Assembly: GCA_045657185.1 (NCBI GenBank)
Contig: JAZOSO010000171.1
Span: forward strand, 1-11,787
Source: RGIG5270 sp045657185
GTDB lineage: Bacteria > Verrucomicrobiota > Lentisphaeria > Victivallales > Victivallaceae
Length of the DNA: 11,787 nt
Reading direction: 5' to 3'
In this document: positions 1-5,399 of the stretch, in pieces
Numbering within the stretch: the first letter of the stretch is position 1
How the letters are laid out: every line of letters begins with the position of its first letter
Notes under the pieces: model-generated
Databases searched by the model: none
What the model was told of the DNA's origin: nothing
The model's input: only the letters and a program-made list of their open reading frames with translations
Program-made: the position numbers and the translations under genes

Positions 1-127
1 GAGCTTTTGCTGATGCGATAGCAAAACACTATACCCCAAACCCCTCAATTTTTTATTCTCAAAAAAATAATTTCATTATCTCCCCTCAAAGGGAACAGAG
101 CGAATGCAGAATGAAGAATAGCGTTAC

Positions 128-162
128 AAAAAAACGGACACCCGATTGAGTGTCCGTTTTTT
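128..162 (-). terminator. Bidirectional rho-independent terminator
   Basis: A perfect 7-bp stem, CGGACAC (135-141) with GTGTCCG (150-156), encloses an 8-nt loop. It is flanked by seven A on the left and six T on the right, so it reads as an intrinsic terminator on both strands. On the minus strand it lies 17 nt after the stop of the small basic ribosomal protein gene and should end that transcript. On the plus strand it could end a gene lying mostly before the window. Confidence 0.88.
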
Positions 163-179
163 CAAGAACGCCTTACGGC

Positions 180-269
180 TTACTTGTTCTTGTGGCGCAT
201 TGCTTTCAATTGCTTTTTGCGTTTATGCTTAGCAATTTTTTTGCGTCTTTTCTTTTTAAGGTTACCCAT
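180..269 (-). CDS. Small basic ribosomal protein, bS22 / AURKAIP1-COX24 domain type (29 aa)
   Basis: This 29-codon ORF begins MGNLKKKRRKKIAKHKRKK and ends MRHKNK. More than half its residues are Lys or Arg and there are no acidic residues. The pattern of a short MG start, a KKRRKKxAKHKRKK core and an RH-rich tail matches the bacterial AURKAIP1/COX24 domain family. That family includes mycobacterial ribosomal protein bS22 and is related to mitochondrial mS38. It would sit on the small ribosomal subunit, binding rRNA. The start is supported by AAGGAA (complement of 277-282) 7 nt before the ATG, a near-consensus promoter at 293-321, and a terminator just after the stop, so the gene is a complete monocistronic unit. 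Gene finders often miss genes this short. The family match is from memory; ribosome association is inferred. Confidence 0.85.
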   Translation of the reverse strand: MGNLKKKRRKKIAKHKRKKQLKAMRHKNK

Positions 270-292
270 GATAAATTTCCTTCTTTAAATAT

Positions 293-321
293 ATCATACG
301 AAAATATATTTTACTTGTCAA
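293..321 (-). promoter_or_regulatory. Sigma70-type promoter for the bS22-like gene
   Basis: On the minus strand, TTGACA (316-321, perfect -35) is followed by a 17-nt spacer and TATGAT (293-298, five of six to TATAAT). Transcription would begin near 286, giving a 5' leader of only about 17 nt that still holds the Shine-Dalgarno. This is the strongest promoter in the window and fits high expression of a ribosomal protein. Confidence 0.8.
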
Positions 322-348
322 TCATATAAGATAGCACATTTTTTGAAA

Positions 349-365
349 ATTTCTCTATCAGAAAT
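349..365 (-). terminator. Weak hairpin after ilvB
   Basis: A 6-bp stem, ATTTCT with AGAAAT, has a 5-nt loop. On the minus strand it is followed by TTTTC and on the plus strand by GATTTTTTTT. It lies 28 nt past the ilvB stop and upstream of the next promoter, so it may end the ilvB transcript, but the stem is short and A+T-rich. Confidence 0.35.
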
Positions 366-392
366 GATTTTTTTTGATATTTTCTTTGATTT

Positions 393-2153
393 TTATTCAA
401 TTATGACTGATTTATAGTCCTTTCCGGCAGGAATGAAGGGCAAAACGTGTTCTTCATAACCCGTATGAACATCAAGCAGGAACGGCCCCGGTGTATTCAG
501 CATTTCACGGATAGCGTCGTCAAGTTCTTCGCATGTAAATACTTCACGGGCAGGGATTTCGTAACCTTCGGCAATTTTCACAAAGTTGGGATACGGTCTT
601 TCGCCCATACACTGTGTGCCGCGGTCACATTTTTCGCAATTGTGACCTTTGACACCGCAAGAACCGTAACAGCGGCCGAGAACGGTATTGCCGCGGTTGG
701 AACCGTAGAGACGGTCTTCCCACTGTGCAACCATACCGAGGTGCTGATTATTGAGAATTATCATTTTGACATCAAGTTTCTCAACCATAAGTGTACCGAG
801 TTCCTGAATATTCATCTGGAAACTGCCGTCGCCGTCAATATTGATAACAAGAGCATCGGGACATGCGGCTTTGGCACCCATAGCGGCGGGAAGTCCGAAA
901 CCCATTGCACCGAGACCGCCCGAAGTCAAAAGCTGACGGGGGCGTTTATAGCTGTAATACTGAGCAGCCCACATCTGGTGCTGTCCGACACCGGGAACAA
1001 TGGTAGCTTCGCCGTCGGAGAGTGCAGAGAGACGCTGAACGACATATTGCGGCTGAAGAGCATTTTCCTTGCGTTTATAGCGGAGGGGGTATTTTGCTTT
1101 CCACTCTGCAATTTGAGCAAACCACTCTTTGTATTCACCTCTGACGGGATTTTGATTAAGCATGATAAGAGACTGTTTGACATCAGCGATAATGCCGAGA
1201 TGAGCATGTTTGTTTTTGTTGATTTCAGAGTCATCAATATCAATATGAATAATTTTTGCATCACGGGCAAAGTTTTCGGGAGTGCCGGTGACACGGTCAT
1301 CAAAACGTGCGCCCAATGCAATCAGCAAATCACATTCATTAGCGGCATAGTTTGCATAAACTGTTCCGTGCATACCGAGCCAGCGCAAACTCAATTCGTC
1401 ATCTTCGGGAAAAACGCCGATGCCCATAAGAGTTGTAGTTACGGGGATATTATAAGATTTTGCAAATTTTATCAATTCCTCTGAAGCATCAGCAGAGATG
1501 ATACCGCCGCCGGCATAAATGCAGGGGCGTTGAGATTTTTTAATCATCTTTTTGACTTCTTCAATTTCATCAGCTGTCGGAGCTTGCGGAATTGAGTATG
1601 CAGGAATATCCATTTCAGCATCAAAGTCAACTTCACATTCAGTAAGCTGAACATTTTTGGGAATGTCAATTACCACAGGGCCGGGTCTGCCGCTCTTGGC
1701 AAGATGAAATGCTTCCTTGAAAATGCGGGGCAAATCTTCAGGAGAAAGCACCAGATAGCTGTGCTTGACCACAGGACGGGTCATGCCGATAATATCTGTT
1801 TCCTGAAAAACGTTTTTACCGATCATGTCACTTGAAACCTGACTGGTAATAAATACTGTGGGGATTGAATCCATGTAGGCGTCGGCAATACCGCTGACCA
1901 AATTTGTTGCTCCCGGTCCGCTGGTTGCCATAGCGACACCGACCTTGCCGGTGGCTCGGGCATAACCGCATGCGGCGAAAGCCCCGCCCTGTTCATGGCG
2001 GGGAAGAATAACTCGGACAGAGGACTTGCTGAGAGCTTGGTGCATGGCGATAGCGGGACCGCCGGGATAGGCGAAAACGATATCGACTCCGAGCAGTTCA
2101 AGGCAGCGGACTGCGATTTCGTTTCCTTTCATTTTTATCGGACTCTTGTTCAT
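393..2153 (-). CDS. ilvB: Acetolactate synthase large (catalytic) subunit, with a Cys-rich insertion
   Basis: This ThDP- and FAD-dependent enzyme condenses two pyruvates to acetolactate (valine/leucine) or pyruvate with 2-oxobutyrate to acetohydroxybutyrate (isoleucine). At 586 aa it has the usual length. The N-terminal ThDP domain carries the catalytic Glu in RHEQGGAFAACGYARATG (E54). The C-terminal domain has the ThDP/Mg motif from GDGSFQMN (441-448) to NN (468-469) and the conserved MVAQWEDR tryptophan (W478). Residues 495-515 hold five Cys (CX3CX6CX2CX5C) where plant enzymes have a shorter acidic loop. The longest ORF begins four codons earlier at a TTG; I chose the ATG at 2153 because GAGG (complement of 2160-2163) lies 6 nt before it. 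No ilvN regulatory-subunit gene follows; the next gene is ribosomal. It is divergent from cimA, which feeds the same pathway. Family call very sure; the role of the insertion is unknown. Confidence 0.95.
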   Translation of the reverse strand: MNKSPIKMKGNEIAVRCLELLGVDIVFAYPGGPAIAMHQALSKSSVRVILPRHEQGGAFAACGYARATGKVGVAMATSGPGATNLVSGIADAYMDSIPTVFITSQVSSDMIGKNVFQETDIIGMTRPVVKHSYLVLSPEDLPRIFKEAFHLAKSGRPGPVVIDIPKNVQLTECEVDFDAEMDIPAYSIPQAPTADEIEEVKKMIKKSQRPCIYAGGGIISADASEELIKFAKSYNIPVTTTLMGIGVFPEDDELSLRWLGMHGTVYANYAANECDLLIALGARFDDRVTGTPENFARDAKIIHIDIDDSEINKNKHAHLGIIADVKQSLIMLNQNPVRGEYKEWFAQIAEWKAKYPLRYKRKENALQPQYVVQRLSALSDGEATIVPGVGQHQMWAAQYYSYKRPRQLLTSGGLGAMGFGLPAAMGAKAACPDALVINIDGDGSFQMNIQELGTLMVEKLDVKMIILNNQHLGMVAQWEDRLYGSNRGNTVLGRCYGSCGVKGHNCEKCDRGTQCMGERPYPNFVKIAEGYEIPAREVFTCEELDDAIREMLNTPGPFLLDVHTGYEEHVLPFIPAGKDYKSVIIE

Positions 2154-2196
2154 CAAATACCTCAAGTTTGGGGTTAAAATAGCTTATTCAAGTCCT

Positions 2197-2224
2197 AATA
2201 TAGTGTAATTATCTTTTTTTTCAA
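2197..2224 (-). promoter_or_regulatory. Candidate ilvB promoter
   Basis: On the minus strand TTGAAA (2219-2224), a 16-nt spacer and TATATT (2197-2202) form a sigma70-like promoter. The start would lie near 2190, about 37 nt before the ilvB ATG. An overlapping alternative, TTGTTA with a 17-nt spacer and GATAAT, is also present, so the exact start is uncertain. The leader is too short for an attenuator like the one before cimA. Confidence 0.5.
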
Positions 2225-2244
2225 GTCTTTTAACAATAAATAAC

Positions 2245-2272
2245 TTGTATTTTTGCAAGTAAGATGTATATT
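2245..2272 (+). promoter_or_regulatory. Candidate cimA / leader peptide promoter
   Basis: TTGTAT (2245-2250), a 16-nt spacer and TATATT (2267-2272, five of six to consensus). The -35 box overlaps a small inverted repeat, ACTTG (2243-2247) with CAAGT (2256-2260), which could be an operator. Transcription would start near 2278-2280, which is the A of the leader-peptide ATG. The cimA leader would then be about 120 nt. Supported only by motif match and position. Confidence 0.45.
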
Positions 2273-2278
2273 TGTCGT

Positions 2279-2326
2279 ATGGAACAGTTTCGTACAATCA
2301 TCAACATTATTAGCCCGGTCCGCTGA
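2279..2326 (+). CDS. Isoleucine-rich leader peptide of cimA (15 aa)
   Basis: The ORF reads MEQFRTIINIISPVR then TGA. Four of fifteen codons are Ile (ATC ATC, then ATT ATT after one Asn), packed into 2297-2311. It lies upstream of a gene committed to isoleucine synthesis, and the codons end three bases before the left arm of a G+C-rich hairpin (2314-2351). The last codons and the stop form that arm. This is the classic geometry of ribosome-mediated attenuation, as in the ilv, leu, his and trp leaders: slow decoding when charged Ile-tRNA is scarce would change the downstream folding. There is no Shine-Dalgarno; the predicted transcription start coincides with the ATG, so it may be translated as a leaderless message. 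The peptide itself probably has no other role. The ORF is seen directly; its function is inferred. Confidence 0.62.
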   Translation: MEQFRTIINIISPVR

Positions 2327-2380
2327 TTTATTTGGAGAGAGCGGATTCGGGGTGTTTGCGTTTATCTCTCCAAAAAAGCG
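2314..2380 (+). promoter_or_regulatory. Putative attenuator: two competing hairpins before cimA
   Basis: Hairpin A pairs CCCG (2314-2317) with CGGG (2348-2351) and TCCGCT (2319-2324) with AGCGGA (2340-2345) around a small internal loop; the T-rich stretch 2353-2363 follows it. Hairpin B pairs TTTGGAGAGA (2331-2340) with TCTCTCCAAA (2365-2374), ten perfect pairs. It can be extended by CGCT (2321-2324) with AGCG (2377-2380), then TTTT. Extended B and A use the same left-arm bases, so they exclude each other. Unextended B could also form a pseudoknot with A. A ribosome stalled on the Ile codons would cover the left arm of A and leave B free, suggesting A as attenuator and B as antiterminator. 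Neither has a long U tract, so control of translation is also possible. Confidence 0.5.
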
Positions 2381-2400
2381 TTTTCTGATGTTAAAATAAA

Positions 2401-3966
2401 ATGAAAGTTGATGATATGAATAAAGCAAATTATATAGAAATCCTTGATACAACTCTCCGTGACGGAGAACAGACTCCCGGTGTTGCATTTGCCCCCGCAG
2501 AAAAACTTGCCATTGCCAAAATGCTTCACTCCAATTTGAATATTGACCGCCTTGAAATCGGTTCAGCCCGCGTCTCTGACGGAGAAACTGACAGTGTAAG
2601 CCACATCATTGACTGGGCAAAAAAACTCGGCATTGTCGAAAAAATGGAAATCCTCGGCTTCGTTGACGGCGGCAAATCCGTTGACTGGATTGTAAGCGTC
2701 GGCGGCAAAGTCATAAATCTCCTTGCCAAAGGTTCACTCCGTCACTGTGAAATCCAACTCAAAAAATCCCCGGAAGAACATTACGCTGATGTAAAAAGCA
2801 ACATTGAACTTGCCGTCAGCAAAGGTTTGAAAGTCAATGTCTATCTGGAAGACTGGACAGGCGGCATGAAACATTCCCGCGATTATGTGGAAAATTTTAT
2901 GGATATGCTCATTTCTCTTCCCGTTGAACGCGTCATGCTTCCTGATACTCTCGGCATTGCCCGCCCCGATGAATTGCATGAATATTTCAAATGGATGCGC
3001 AGCAAATATCCGCAAGTCAAACTTGATTTTCACGGACATAACGACTACGGTCTGGTAACTGCCAACTCTCTTGCAGCAGTGCAGTGCGGCATAAACGGTA
3101 TCCATACCACAGTCAACGGTCTCGGTGAGCGTACAGGCAATCAGTCTTTGTCCCAGCTTACTGTTGTTATAAAGGATATGACGGATAAAACAACTGCTGT
3201 TAATGAAGAAGAACTTTTTCATGCTTCAACCATGATTCAGAATATTTCAGGCAAACGCTGTGCGTGGAATAATCCCGTTGTAGGCATGGATGTTTTCACT
3301 CAGACCTGCGGAGTTCACGCCGACGGCGACAAAAAGGGCAATCTTTACGCCAACAAACTGCTGCCTGAACGCTTCGGACGCCGCCGCAATTACGCATTGG
3401 GAAAACTCAGCGGCAAAGCATCTCTTGATAAAAATCTTGAGGAACTTTCACTCGACCTTGCTCCTGAAGTCAAAGCCAAAGTTCTGCAGGAAATTATCCG
3501 TTTGGGCGACAAAAAGAAAACCGTCAGTGCCTCCGATTTGCCGTTTCTGATTGCCAATGCGCTCAAAACTCCGCTTGAGAGCCGTCTCAAAGTCGTTGAT
3601 TATCATATTATTTCAAATGCCAAAAGCGTTCCTATTGCAACTGTCAAAATTGATTTTGAGGGAGTGATTGTTGACCACTGTTCAGAGGGCGACGGCGGAT
3701 ATGATGCTTTTGTCAAAGCCTTACGCCGCTGTCTCAAACAGATTGATATTGATATGCCAAAACTTCTTGACTATGAGGTACGCATCCCGCCGGGCGGCAA
3801 AACTGACGCTCTGGTAGAAACTACTATCACATGGGATTACCCGCTCGCCAACGGTATCAGCAATCTCACAACCACAGGAGTTGACAGTGACCAGATGGTG
3901 GCGGCAATCATCGCTACGGAAAAAATGCTTAATTTGATAATGCAGAAAAATGAAGAAAAGTCATAA
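2401..3966 (+). CDS. cimA: (R)-citramalate synthase, Leptospira type
   Basis: It condenses acetyl-CoA and pyruvate to (R)-citramalate, the first step of threonine-independent isoleucine synthesis. At 521 aa it has an N-terminal DRE-TIM metallolyase barrel with LDTTLRDGEQTPG (R20, D21), FHGHNDYG and NGLGERTGN. A linker holds VFTQTCGVHADGDKKGNLYA, and the C-terminal LeuA-type regulatory domain contains YEVRIPPGGKTDALVET, where feedback inhibition by isoleucine is known in this family. It matches my memory of Leptospira interrogans CimA almost end to end. The residues reported there to select pyruvate (Leu81, Leu104, Tyr144) align with L85, L108 and Y148, which favours citramalate over isopropylmalate synthase. 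Start 2401 has no clear Shine-Dalgarno; ATG 2416 (MNKANYIEIL) aligns equally well. Downstream isomerase and dehydrogenase steps (LeuCD, LeuB) are not in the window. Confidence 0.9.
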   Translation: MKVDDMNKANYIEILDTTLRDGEQTPGVAFAPAEKLAIAKMLHSNLNIDRLEIGSARVSDGETDSVSHIIDWAKKLGIVEKMEILGFVDGGKSVDWIVSVGGKVINLLAKGSLRHCEIQLKKSPEEHYADVKSNIELAVSKGLKVNVYLEDWTGGMKHSRDYVENFMDMLISLPVERVMLPDTLGIARPDELHEYFKWMRSKYPQVKLDFHGHNDYGLVTANSLAAVQCGINGIHTTVNGLGERTGNQSLSQLTVVIKDMTDKTTAVNEEELFHASTMIQNISGKRCAWNNPVVGMDVFTQTCGVHADGDKKGNLYANKLLPERFGRRRNYALGKLSGKASLDKNLEELSLDLAPEVKAKVLQEIIRLGDKKKTVSASDLPFLIANALKTPLESRLKVVDYHIISNAKSVPIATVKIDFEGVIVDHCSEGDGGYDAFVKALRRCLKQIDIDMPKLLDYEVRIPPGGKTDALVETTITWDYPLANGISNLTTTGVDSDQMVAAIIATEKMLNLIMQKNEEKS

Positions 3967-4033
3967 AATAATCTCCGGTGCAATCGGAGTTCTGATAATA
4001 ATTTTTTTACTTCTGAGGTTTTCATCATGCTGA
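3950..4033 (+). CDS. Possible 27-residue single-pass membrane peptide
   Basis: This short ORF begins MKKSHKIISGAIGVLIIIF, continues LLLRF and ends SSC. It has a Lys-rich start, about 17 consecutive mainly hydrophobic residues and a C-terminal Cys, the profile of a small inner-membrane protein or signal anchor. It starts 17 nt inside the end of cimA in another frame, and its stop (ATGCTGA) overlaps the start of the DUF4230 gene. It therefore fills the cimA-DUF4230 gap exactly, an arrangement typical of translational coupling. Against it: no strong Shine-Dalgarno, and any short A+T-rich frame tends to encode hydrophobic residues. It could also be the relic of a duplicated membrane anchor, since the next gene starts with a similar basic-plus-hydrophobic segment. 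I recognise no family. Confidence 0.35.
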   Translation: MKKSHKIISGAIGVLIIIFLLLRFSSC

Positions 4034-4608
4034 AAAGAACGAGCAAACTCCGGCATCATATTGCAATTTCAATCCTCATTACCGTATTGATTCTCTGCTG
4101 TATTGCACTGTCGCTTTCCGGCAAAGACAGAGGGCGGGCTGCAAGCATTGTAACAGTGCTAAAGTCTGAACCTATGCAATTTCTTGTCAGCCGCAAAATA
4201 ACTTCAACTGTTGCAGTTGAAAAAGAGGAGAAAAGCTCACTCTGGGGCAGCCGCAACGGACTTTTGCTGGCGGAAGTAACAGTTTTCTATGGTTTTGACT
4301 TGAGCCGCTTATCTGATGATGATGTAAAAATCAAACAGGATAAAACCATTGTAAATCTGGGAGAGCCTTCAATTCTTACTTTGTCTGTAGATACATCTTC
4401 AATCCGCTTTTTTACAAAAATGTCAGGCTTGCAGTATCTGAAAGATAAATTTGAGGGAACTTCCCTTGAAAAAGAACTGCTCAAAGAGTTCAACCTTGCA
4501 TCAAAAAAATACTTCATTGACCGCAAACTTCTGCCTGAGCGTTCCGAAATGATAAGAGATTTGCAGCGGCAGCTCAAATTGATGAATCTCAATATTGAAC
4601 TTCGCTGA
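4027..4608 (+). CDS. DUF4230 family membrane-anchored protein
   Basis: The 193-aa product has a basic N-terminus (MLKRTSKLRHH) followed by one transmembrane segment at about 12-31, so it is probably an N-in membrane anchor with an extracytoplasmic domain. The rest resembles DUF4230: a strand pattern with FLVSRKITSTVAVE near 55-68, then LLLAEVTVFYGFDLSRLSDD and a TIVNLGEPSILTLSVD stretch. It ends in a charged helix with many Lys, Arg and Glu. The family's function is unknown. The start is supported by GAGG (4015-4018) 8 nt before the ATG. It follows cimA closely with no obvious terminator, so it may be cotranscribed, but nothing links it to isoleucine synthesis. The DUF4230 call is from remembered family features, moderately sure. 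Confidence 0.7.
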   Translation: MLKRTSKLRHHIAISILITVLILCCIALSLSGKDRGRAASIVTVLKSEPMQFLVSRKITSTVAVEKEEKSSLWGSRNGLLLAEVTVFYGFDLSRLSDDDVKIKQDKTIVNLGEPSILTLSVDTSSIRFFTKMSGLQYLKDKFEGTSLEKELLKEFNLASKKYFIDRKLLPERSEMIRDLQRQLKLMNLNIELR

Positions 4609-4627
4609 AAACTGAAATAATTTCCGT

Positions 4628-4657
4628 TTTAAACTTGAAAAAATTTAAAAATATGAT
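4628..4657 (+). promoter_or_regulatory. Candidate promoter for the pseudopilin gene
   Basis: TTTAAA (4628-4633), an 18-nt spacer and TATGAT (4652-4657, five of six). The start would be near 4664, some 33 nt before the ATG. The region is very A+T-rich, so chance matches are likely; position is the main support. Confidence 0.35.
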
Positions 4658-4696
4658 AAGTTGTAAAAGATAAACCTGAAACAGAAAGGAACTGTT

Positions 4697-5293
4697 ATGT
4701 CAAAAAAATTTACACTTGTTGAACTTCTGGTCGTAATCGCCATTATCGCCATTCTTGCCGGTATGCTCATGCCCGCACTCAACCGCGCCCGTGAAAGCGC
4801 ACGCCGTGCCACCTGCGTCAGCAATCTGAAACAAATCGGTACTGCTATCAAACTTTATACCGCCGAAAACGATTGGGAAGGCATTCTTCCGAGAGACAAC
4901 CAAAACAACGCAAATGTGACTGTTGCCGGCAGTTACGATTTACTCCGCCAGACAGGCGCATTGGACAAACCTGAAATCTGGATTTGCCCCTCAGCAACTA
5001 ATGGTAAAGTCAAAGCAGCAAAAAATGCCGCATTAACCGCAAATAATATTTCATACCGTTATGCCCGCTGCCTTACTGAGTCAGACGATGTTGATTATGT
5101 AGTTTCTGCTGATATTACCGATAATCATCAGGAAGTCGGCAACGCTTTGTTCCTTGACGGTCATGTTGACATGCTCCACAAAGAGGGAGAACACGCATGG
5201 GACAGTGAAGAAAATATCATCAATCACGAAAACAGAGCCTCATCTAATTCAAATCCGAGATATGACAATATCCATAATATCACCAATCCCTGA
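4697..5293 (+). CDS. Type II secretion-like pseudopilin with H-X9-DG motif
   Basis: The 198-aa product starts MSKKFTLVELLVVIAIIAIL, a class III prepilin signal. Prepilin peptidase would cut between K4 and F5, leaving Phe1 and the conserved Glu5 (E9 of the precursor) on a long hydrophobic helix. Residue -1 is Lys instead of the usual Gly. The helix continues into PALNRARESARRATCVSNLKQIG, typical of Lentisphaerota and Planctomycetes pseudopilins. Near the C-terminus H144 is followed by nine residues and D154-G155, the H-X9-DG processing-associated motif. Cys40, Cys97 and Cys125 are present; the last two lie in the globular domain and could pair. Such proteins occur in large paralogous families in these phyla, so the specific role is unknown. 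GAAAGGAA lies 6 nt before the ATG, and a strong terminator follows, making this the last gene of its unit. Confidence 0.92.
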   Translation: MSKKFTLVELLVVIAIIAILAGMLMPALNRARESARRATCVSNLKQIGTAIKLYTAENDWEGILPRDNQNNANVTVAGSYDLLRQTGALDKPEIWICPSATNGKVKAAKNAALTANNISYRYARCLTESDDVDYVVSADITDNHQEVGNALFLDGHVDMLHKEGEHAWDSEENIINHENRASSNSNPRYDNIHNITNP

Positions 5294-5306
5294 TTTATTA
5301 AAAATC

Positions 5307-5341
5307 AAGCGGTATGCCCGAAAAGGCGTACCGCTTTTTTT
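5307..5341 (+). terminator. Strong rho-independent terminator after the pseudopilin gene
   Basis: AAGCGGTA-T-GCC (5307-5318) pairs with GGC-G-TACCGCTT (5325-5336) around a 6-nt loop, with one T-G wobble, and is followed by seven T. It begins 13 nt after the stop codon. On the minus strand, downstream of murA, it is followed by GATTTTTAA, so it may also help to stop murA transcripts. Confidence 0.92.
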
Positions 5342-5399
5342 ATCTTTATAACAGTCAGACTTATCCGACAATTCCGATAACAAGCTCCATGCAAAAAAA

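Noticed and set aside
34..45. CCCCAAACCCCT, similar to CCCCGAACCCCT beside the hairpin at 9944-9955
   Set aside because: One 11-of-12 match between two sites is expected by chance in a window this size, and the surrounding bases do not align.
3..149. Open plus-strand frame from the window edge, possibly the end of an upstream gene
   Set aside because: The frame runs into the loop of the terminator before reaching a stop, and I recognise no conserved residues. A real gene would normally stop before the terminator. The first 127 bases therefore have no supported feature.
447..1484. Long plus-strand ORF (345 codons) opposite ilvB
   Set aside because: It lies wholly within the strongly conserved ilvB gene. 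Its translation is low in domain-like pattern, with runs of Cys, Phe and Thr from antisense reading, and there is no ribosome binding site. It is a codon-bias shadow.
2195..2488. Minus-strand ORF of 97 codons across the ilvB-cimA intergenic region
   Set aside because: It is antisense to the leader peptide, the hairpins and the cimA start. It has no family resemblance or ribosome binding site, and the leader features explain the region better.
3973..4008. Hairpin CTCCG/CGGAG followed by a T run, as a cimA terminator
   Set aside because: The stem is only 5 bp and the T run begins 13 nt after it, too far for intrinsic termination. The bases fit the small hydrophobic ORF better.
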